Positions 1 through 5,630 of a stretch of DNA of 10,342 bases are shown in pieces (positions within the stretch are counted from its first letter, which is position 1; the number at the start of each line of letters is the position of its first letter). Below the pieces are notes generated by a model. The model searched no databases, was not told the origin of the DNA, and saw only the letters and a list, made by a program, of their open reading frames with translations. The DNA is taken from the NCBI GenBank assembly GCA_036939755.1, contig JALLAZ010001077.1:1-10342 (forward strand), given 5' to 3'. The translations under genes and the position numbers were made by a program. This stretch comes from Stephanodiscus triporus. Its lineage: Eukaryota; Bacillariophyta; Thalassiosirophyceae; Thalassiosirales; Thalassiosiraceae.

Positions 1-115
1 GGACGAAACGCCGGTCGCGATGCGGGCCGACGAGAAGTTGGCGGACGAGAGCCATGTACTCCGCCGCCTCCGTCGCGATTTCCTCCGGCTTCCACTGCGT
101 TTCGTGCGTGCCCAT
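1..115 (-). CDS. Possible 5' end of a minus-strand gene, partial at the window edge
   Basis: Reading the minus strand from ATG at 115-113 gives an open frame to the window edge, 38 full codons, beginning MGTHETQWKPEEIATEAAEY. The codons mostly end in G or C, as in the other genes here, and the amino-acid mix (Trp, Tyr, Met, alternating acidic and hydrophobic residues) looks like real protein. I do not recognise a family. If real, it would be transcribed divergently from the gene at 443, leaving about 330 bp between the starts. The main doubt is that the plus strand is also open here, from base 2 to a TAA at 140-142 (46 codons, Arg/Leu-rich near its end), so the window could instead begin with the 3' end of a plus-strand gene. 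The piece is too short to decide. Confidence 0.35.
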   Translation of the reverse strand, partial: MGTHETQWKPEEIATEAAEYMALVRQLLVGPHRDRRFV

Positions 116-136
116 TCGATAGACAATCGAATGGGC
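110..136. repeat. Perfect 11-bp inverted repeat with 5-nt loop
   Basis: The arm GCCCATTCGAT (110-120) is exactly complementary to ATCGAATGGGC (126-136), with the loop AGACA between. The left arm contains the start codon (113-115) of the possible minus-strand gene, so ATGGGC is read on both strands. It could be a start-site hairpin in that transcript or a dyad operator in a divergent promoter. If the plus-strand frame ending at 142 is the real gene, it would lie at that gene's stop codon instead. Confidence 0.7.
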
Positions 137-142
137 GCTTAA

Positions 143-442
143 AAAACGCCTGATGGCACTGCACCGAGTAGTCAAGTGCTTGGCACGGAACTTGGTGGAG
201 AGGGTAGACGCCTTGATGGCCAGGTTGAATGTCATGATGGCCATACCCATAGTCTTGGAGCTTTTACTAGGCTGTACGATACCTATGTTAGTGATGGTTA
301 TTATTTTGCGAAACTGGACTGACTATCTAAAAGTGACAAAAGCTGGTGTGGATGGAGTACACTCTATCTCCATCCATAACCCCGGCGACCTCGATGACGG
401 CCCCCCAACGACGACCCGACCATCCATCCCCTAGCGACGACG
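143..442. other. Intergenic region, no supported gene
   Basis: This stretch is less GC-rich than the genes beside it. It holds a plus-strand open frame at 153-434 without the local codon bias, which I do not accept as a gene. It probably contains the promoter of the gene starting at 443. A 9-bp inverted repeat lies at 349-376: arms TGGATGGAG (349-357) and CTCCATCCA (368-376) around a 10-nt loop, about 65 bp upstream of that start codon. No clear TATA element is visible. Confidence 0.5.
349..376. repeat. 9-bp inverted repeat upstream of the gene at 443
   Basis: TGGATGGAG and CTCCATCCA are exact complements separated by 10 nt. The position, 67-94 bp before the start codon, would suit a promoter-proximal binding site or a 5' UTR hairpin. 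No function is known. Confidence 0.45.
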
Positions 443-1499
443 ATGTCGGCACGAGCGGCGGCATTGGCAGTGTGGCTCCCCCCCCCTCCTCGTCGGTCTT
501 CGTCCTCCTTGTCCTCCCCTTCGCCTTCGTCTTCGTCTTCGTCTTCGTCCTATTCGTCGCCGTTCCACGTCCGCTCCCGCCCCAAGAGCAACAACGAGGG
601 GTCATCCCCGGCCGATAGCAACAACTGGAGGGATCTCGCGGGGAGGCTGGACAAAATTCGCGCCCCCGAGGAGGAGGGGGATGATATCCGTCGGAATTTC
701 CCGCCCCGCCGTGGCGGCGGAGGGGCCGGCGAACGTCGCGGGAAACGTCACGGAGGTGATAACGCCGCGGGCGGCGGCGGCGGCGGCGGCGGCAATGTCA
801 AAAGCGGGGGCGACCTGATCTACTACAAGCCGAGCGTTCACCAGATCACATGCCGGGGGGCGCTCCACCTCCGGTCCCTCCGGCGCGACGACGCGGCCGT
901 CGGCGGCGGAAACGGCGACGTCGACGGCGACGGCGACGACGACGACCTCGAGTCGGCCGTCAACGACGCGTTCGTGTGCAACGGCATACGCAGTCGACTG
1001 CGTCACGTGGCCGACTATCCCACGGCGCGGAGCAGGGAGGAGGCGCTGAGGTGGTTCCAGAATGGGGGGATCGGGACGGCGGCGGCTCATCGTCCCACGA
1101 CGATTGCGGACAACGCGATTGCAACGGTCAAACGACGACCAACGTCGTCGTCGTCGTCGTCGACGACGCGGTCGACGGGGGGGTGGGGGCGGACGCTGAG
1201 ACGCCACCTTCTCGTCGTACGGGACCACGCAGGTGAACGTTCTCGCGCTGCAGGAAATTCCCGTCTCGGTCGTGGAGGAGGAGGACGCCGACGGCGTCGA
1301 CTCCGACGGGCCTCGATCGCGGTCGTCGCCCTTCGACGATCCGTTCGGCGGGTTCGGATCGATGGGCGGCAACGGCGGGATGATGAATCCGTTCGGGAGC
1401 ATCTTCGGCGGATTCTTCGGCGGGGGCGGGGGTGGCATGTTCGGAGAGAACCCCTGGGATGAAACTCCCGGCGTCGTAGGAGGAGGCGGAGGAGAGGAG

Positions 1500-1530
<31 letters not shown>

Positions 1531-2624
1531 GTGGGAGGGGATGGATGAAATCGTCCTCGAGGTCAGTCTCGTCATCCTCTAGGATTGACAGGGACAACGA
1601 CGGGAAGCGGGTCGTCACGACCGTAACGAAGACCACCATCGTCGACTCCGAGGGCAAACGCAGGACGGAGACCGTGACCACGAGGCGGCACGTGGACGAC
1701 GGCGGACGCGTCGAGACAGAGAAGGTCGTAAACGATGGACAGCGGCAAGCTCCCGGTGGGTCGAACGGCCATAAGGGCGGGAGCGTCGCCGACGATCCGA
1801 AGACGACCACAGCGACGACGGCGAATCGTCGCCCCCACGATCACCGTGGCGCGATGTTCCCGCCGACCTTCCCGTTCCATCGTCCCACACTTACGCCCCG
1901 GGTGAGGGTGGTGGAGAAACCTCCAACGTCCCCCCCGAAGGTCGCCGCGATCGACACCGACTGCCTCCTCGGCGTGTCCGTCGCCGACGCGGAGTCGACC
2001 GATCCCGACGGCTTCGTCGCACCGACCAGATCAACGCCTGGGACTTCGTCGCCGTCGTCTTCGCTGTCGTCCGTCAACAACAACGGCGGCAAGAAGAGCG
2101 GCTGGCGAAAGACGGAATACCTCTTCAAGCTCGGTAGATTCATCCCGCCCTTCATGATAGTCGGCAAATACTACAAGGACGAGGAGGAGGAGGAGCGCCG
2201 ACGGAAGGAGATGCAGAGGGAGTACGACGACATGCTCGGCCGGCTCAGGCGGAATCGATGGGATTCCACCGCCAAACGGGATGCCAATACGTCCGCCGCG
2301 GCGAATTCCTCGGACGAGAGGAAGAAGGAGGAGGTAGGATCGACCGCCGAGAAGGACCGGAAGACCACCGACCTCTCGAGGATCAATAACGTCGTCTCGT
2401 CCCGTACGGAATATTACCTCCAGCGAACGTACGTCCAAATGGCCAAGAACGCGAACATGATGTCGTACATTGTGACGGACGTGATGATGAAGCCCGACTT
2501 CCCGCGGAAGATACGAGCGGGAGGCGAGCGGATATTGGACAACATGCGACCGACGGCCGAACGCACGGGGAAGCTGATGCGGGATGTGTGGGAAATGTGG
2601 GTGGGATGGGCAAATGGGCGCTGA
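443..2624 (+). CDS. Gly-rich low-complexity protein of unknown function; frame change inside the gene
   Basis: I do not recognise this gene. The first part runs from ATG at 443 (A at -3; in-frame stop at 395-397) and is clearly coding to about 1060. It starts with 50 residues rich in Ser, Ala and Arg and lacking acids, like a mitochondrial presequence. Acidic and Gly runs follow, then non-repetitive stretches such as GGDLIYYKPSVHQI and SREEALRWFQ. The second part reads in another frame from about 1203 to the TGA at 2622-2624. It has a Gly/Phe-rich segment (DPFGGFGSMGG, about 1335-1440), a poly-Gly run, a Val/Thr-rich basic module (about 1583-1735, KRVVTTVTKTTIV then RRTETVTTRR), a conserved-looking stretch with GRFIPPFMIVGKYY and a charged helix (about 2097-2270), and a helical C-terminus. 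A Gly/Phe segment followed by a Thr/Val module recalls DNAJB6, HAX1 and MLF proteins, but no J domain is present; this is a weak hint. The frames must be joined by an intron or corrected for a sequence error. Confidence 0.6.
1060..1232 (+). other. Unresolved exon junction or frame error in the Gly-rich gene
   Basis: Upstream of here the gene reads in the frame of 443. From 1203 it reads in the frame of 1233 (ATFSSYGTTQVNVLALQEIP, with good GC-ending codons). A TGA at 1197-1199 blocks the second frame further upstream. One phase-compatible intron is 1127-1232, with donor GTCAAA and acceptor CACGCAG, giving a 691-residue protein, but that donor is weak and it removes part of the good-looking sequence. 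The AG at 1199-1200 keeps that sequence but needs a phase-1 donor, and I see no good one. The third frame is also open here, so base-call errors in the G runs at 1062-1067 and 1177-1183 could contribute. Undercalls alone cannot explain everything, because the last shift must occur after the TGA. Confidence 0.4.
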
Positions 2625-2726
2625 AGACGTTTTGGGTACTTTGGATACTGATGAATATAAATTAATCGCATCAAACCTTCCTCCCTTGCTCTGTGCGCGA
2701 ATGGCGTGTCGTCGATCGTTCAACTC
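2625..2726. other. Convergent intergenic region between two stop codons
   Basis: Only 102 bp separate the TGA of the plus-strand gene (2622-2624) from the TAG of the minus-strand TLC gene (2727-2729 on the plus strand). The piece is AT-rich near 2640-2670 and must hold both 3' processing signals, so the two mRNAs may overlap at their ends. I see no strong hairpin. Confidence 0.6.
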
Positions 2727-4347
2727 CTACTCCAAAATTTTGGACACTTTTTCCAGTATCACTTTTAGCCAGTACAGTTGCAATGCACCCAACAATACCC
2801 CCAACGTCATTTCATACCAAAGGAACCACCCGGAGCCGGGTCTGTGCGTCTTTAATAATCCGCTCCTGATCAGGTATGACCCATCCGAGATGAACATGTA
2901 CAGCATGAACGCCCACCCGACGATGCGAAATGCGAAAAAGGTCACCACGAACGTGGCCTGGGAGAGGGTTTCGACTGTCGCGAGCATCCAATACAAAGAC
3001 GTGGACGGCGGCGCGATGGACGAAGGGGGATGTACCTGGAAGAAATCCGAAATACATAGGAAGATGCTGCTGAATTCGCACACCCCTCCGAAGTACACTT
3101 TTCATCGCCCCCGACGCGGCGGCGGCGGGGACAGATCGCGCGAAGCCGTGCGTGAGTTCGGGTCAGGTGAATATTTACGGTAAAGGGGGGGGAAAAAAAA
3201 AAAATCGCTCTCGTCAAGTCGACGAAGATCGATCGTCACGTCCTTACCGGCATAGTAGGGTAGGACCTTTGCCAAGGACAAACGCAAGGCGAGATAGCGG
3301 GAGAGATATGCACACCCGTGAGATATTTTTTCAATTTCGCGATGATGTCGATGGATATCAAAATATCCCGGAGAATGTCGTCGCTCGTCACGGGGGGGGG
3401 GATGCGCGTAATGCGCACGGCGTTCCGCGTCGCTCGTCCGATCGTCGTACACGCACGCCGACGCCCCCCCGCGCGCGAAATGGGGCACAATCGTCCTCCC
3501 TCCCGTCCATGGACGGGGATGCATCGCCATCATCGTCGCGCCGCATAAACCTCCTTCCCCTGCCACAGCCCCCCCTTCCGAGGAACGAACGAACGAACGA
3601 ACGAACGAACGAACGAACGCCCGTCCCCCCTCTCTACTCTCTCTCTCTCTACTCTCTCTCTCACCCTATATCTACTTATACATTATTATTTTTTTCCGCT
3701 CTCACCTCGTAAACCAGGCAGAAGTATCCGCACGTGAACGCCAGCAGGTGATGCGCCAGCATGACCGCGTCGCGATATTCCGCGAATATCGACGACATGA
3801 CCAGGTCCCATCCCTGGAACACCACTATCGCCGCGTTGATCGTCATGGCGTCGCGCGGCATCGGAAGACTCAGCGTCCGTCCCGCGGACGTGCGCGGGAG
3901 CGACGATATCGTCCCCGCACGACGACCATCGTCCGACGACGCGAGGAAGAAGGATCGTACGCCGAACAGACCGAGGAACGACAGGTTGAGAAGGGACACG
4001 ACCTGGAAGGCGAGGAGGTCCCGTCGCTCGCAGGGGATCGTCGTCGTCGTCGCGCCGTCGTCCTCCTCCTCGTCCTCCTCCCACGTCGTGGTCGTAGTCG
4101 TAGTAATCGCAGTGGTCGTCGTGGTCGTCGTCGTCGGGCAGTAGCGCGACGACGCCGCGAGGCTCGGGGGGAGGAACGGGGGGCCGCGCGCGAGGAGGAG
4201 GTACGCGCACGTGTTGAGCACGTACCCGACCAGGATCGGGTACGTCGTCCGGCGCAGCGCCGCCGACCCCTTCCCACCCCTCGGAGCGTCCGCCGCCGCC
4301 GCCGCGCGGCGCGAATGTCGCCACCCCTTGGCGGCGGGGTTGCACAT
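2727..4347 (-). CDS. TLC-domain (TRAM/LAG1/CLN8) multi-pass membrane protein, three exons
   Basis: Proposed exons, in transcript order, are 4347-3706, 3266-3248 and 3097-2727, giving 343 residues. The start ATG at 4347 has G at -3 and an in-frame stop 16-18 nt upstream. Hydrophobic segments lie near residues 37-53, 111-136, 170-188, 195-213, 214-240, 256-290 and 311-335. The TLC signature is seen as AHHLLAFTCGYF (His199-His200, in a membrane helix), then after splicing YYAVYFGGVCEFSS, and near the end GVLLGALQLYW. These match the TLC pattern of an HH helix, a G-x-x-E-x-S/T helix and a C-terminal NxLQ-x-YW-like helix. The HDxxD Lag1 motif of ceramide synthases is absent, so I favour a TLCD/TMEM56-like protein of the endomembrane system, possibly affecting lipid composition; ceramide synthesis is unlikely. 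Residues 71-103 form an odd Thr-rich and acidic loop. Introns are 3705-3267 and 3247-3098. Identity as TLC is firm; substrate is unknown. Confidence 0.88.
3098..3247 (-). other. Intron 2 of the TLC gene (150 nt)
   Basis: The donor is CCG|GTAAGG (GT at 3247-3246) and the acceptor is GAAAAG|TG (AG at 3099-3098). It is a phase-1 intron: G from the microexon and TG from exon 3 make a Val codon, so the protein reads YYA-V-YFGG. In the exon 3 frame there is a TGA just upstream of the acceptor (3104-3102), so exon 3 cannot extend further. The tract before the acceptor is not strongly pyrimidine-rich, the one weak point of this junction. Confidence 0.75.
3248..3266 (-). other. 19-nt microexon of the TLC gene
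   Basis: The exon sequence on the minus strand is GTCCTACCCTACTATGCCG, coding VLPYYA plus one base of the next codon. It is preceded by a long pyrimidine-rich tract ending TTGGCAAAG and followed by the strong donor GTAAGG. Exon 1 ends in phase 0 and exon 3 starts in phase 1, and the two cannot be joined in frame at their visible splice sites. This microexon starts in phase 0 and ends in phase 1, so it repairs the frame and supplies the Tyr-Tyr expected before the GGxxE helix of TLC domains. Confidence 0.8.
3267..3705 (-). other. Intron 1 of the TLC gene (439 nt), with simple repeats
   Basis: The donor is TACGAG|GTGAGA (GT at 3705-3704) after codon 214, phase 0. The acceptor AG is at 3268-3267, after a pyrimidine-rich stretch of about 35 nt. 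It is much longer than the other introns proposed here, partly because it contains a GAAC tetranucleotide array and CT/GA runs near the donor, plus homopolymers at 3392-3401 and 3187-3204 (the latter in intron 2). Confidence 0.75.
3583..3664. repeat. (GAAC)n array followed by a CT-rich tract, inside intron 1
   Basis: Bases 3583-3619 are about nine perfect copies of GAAC. After a short C-rich spacer, 3631-3664 is a CT dinucleotide tract broken by TACT units. Both lie close to the 5' end of intron 1 on the minus strand, where they read as GTTC and GA repeats. They are probably length-variable microsatellites. Confidence 0.9.
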
Positions 4348-4887
4348 GACACGAATATTATATTATTGACGAACGACGACGACGAAGCGAGAGAATCGAG
4401 GAGAGAGAGAGAGGGGGGGGGATGATCTCGGGCCAGTTGTTAGCAGAAATGGCAGACGATCGTCGAGGGGGCGGGGGGGGGGGAGACGAATCGAGAAATA
4501 GAGAGAAAAGATCGAACGATCGATCGAAGGTTCAGGCGAGGTTCGGATGTGTCTACTTTACCATAGAGATGGATGTTGTGTGTGCGGTGATGCCATATGG
4601 TAGTACACCATAGATGTCCGTAGTATCGTTAATCACCGCAGATATTTTTTATTTAAAAGGTGACGTACGCGCCTGTGTCTCTAAAAATATTGCACTCGCC
4701 TCCTCTCGCGTAGGTATTAAATATACCGATATTCTACGATATCGTAGTACCGGCTCCTTCGTGTGGAGGTTCTCTTTTAGTTGTCGTCACGACAACAACA
4801 ACAACAACAACAACCAAAATACCGTACTCTACCATATAGAGTATAACATACTGGCGAGGAGAATCCGACTGCCGGCGGCAGCACGTC
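4348..4887. promoter_or_regulatory. Divergent intergenic region between the TLC and TAZ genes
   Basis: These 540 bp separate two start codons pointing away from each other, so both promoters should lie here. The TLC side has an AT-rich block (4350-4368) just before its ATG, then GA and G runs (4403-4421 and 4468-4482). The TAZ side is AT-richer and contains an ACA repeat (4792-4814). Exact dyads lie at 4593-4600 (CCATATGG), 4713-4727 (GGTAT/ATACC), 4734-4747 (CTACGAT/ATCGTAG), 4781-4795 (TTGTCGT/ACGACAA) and 4825-4843 (TACTCTA/TAGAGTA). The TATTAAATATA stretch at 4715-4725 is TATA-like, but its distance from any start site is unknown. No gene is supported here. Confidence 0.6.
4734..4747. promoter_or_regulatory. 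Perfect 14-bp palindrome in the divergent promoter
   Basis: CTACGATATCGTAG is its own reverse complement. It lies about 140 bp before the TAZ start codon and next to another inverted repeat (4713-4727). It could be a site for a homodimeric DNA-binding protein; the binder is unknown. Confidence 0.4.
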
Positions 4888-5598
4888 ATGTCCTCCCCCA
4901 CGAGAATCGACGATGCCGCCGCCGCCATCGCCGACGCCAACGGCGACGCGACGAGCCCCGTCGATCCGAGACGCAGCGCCCTCAAGCGCCCCGGGGGTAA
5001 CGACGGAGGAGGACCGGATGGGGCGGGAACGGGAACGGGAACGGGAACGGGAACGGGAACGGGAGTAGGGATGGCGGGACAAGACGAGGACGAGGAGGAG
5101 GAGGATCCCGTCGCGTCGTCGTCGTCGTCGTCGAAGCGCGCGAGGACCGAGGAGGTCGGCCGGACGTCGACGATCGCGACGACGACGACGACGATCCCGA
5201 CGACGACGGACTCGGCATCGGCCGAGGGCGACGTCTCCGCCGCCGCCGTGACGGCCGGCCGACCATCGTCGTCGTCGTCGCAATCGTCGACGTCGATTTC
5301 GAGGGACGACGGCGCGGGGGGGGAGGGGGGGGACGCCGCGCCGCCGCCACCGTCGTCGTCGTCGTCGTCCTTCTCCCACCCCTCCCATCATCCCCCGGCG
5401 GGGGAGACGACGTCGTCCTCCGCTCCTCCGGCGGTCGCGGGCGACAGAGCCGACGGGGGCGAGAAGACGAAGACGAAGAAGACGACCGCCGTCGCCGAAG
5501 ACGCGACCGTCACCCCCGCGTCGGGGTCGGCGACGGCGGCCGTCGCGACGAGGAGGTCGTCTTCGTCGACTCGGTCGTCTTCGTCGTCGCAATCGCAA

Positions 5599-5630
<32 letters not shown>

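Noticed and set aside
153..434. A 93-codon plus-strand frame with a hydrophobic middle
   Set aside because: Codon use does not match the neighbouring genes, it is rich in unselective codons, and it overlaps the likely promoter of the gene at 443.
602..1810. A 402-codon minus-strand open frame opposite the Gly-rich gene
   Set aside because: It is mostly Pro and Arg runs that mirror GGN and GAN repeats of the plus-strand gene. The plus strand has the protein-like segments.
2727..3098. A stand-alone 123-codon membrane protein starting at GTG
   Set aside because: It lacks an ATG start, begins right at a splice acceptor, and holds only the second half of a TLC domain whose first half lies upstream on the same strand.
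3102..3566. A 154-codon minus-strand frame between the TLC exons
   Set aside because: Only its VLPYYA segment belongs to the gene, as the microexon. The rest lies in the proposed introns, is Arg/His/Pro-rich, and does not extend the TLC domain.
2727..4347. Ceramide synthase (LAG1 type) as the name for the TLC gene
   Set aside because: The HDxxD Lag1 motif is absent after the HH helix; the position carries GGVCEFSS instead.
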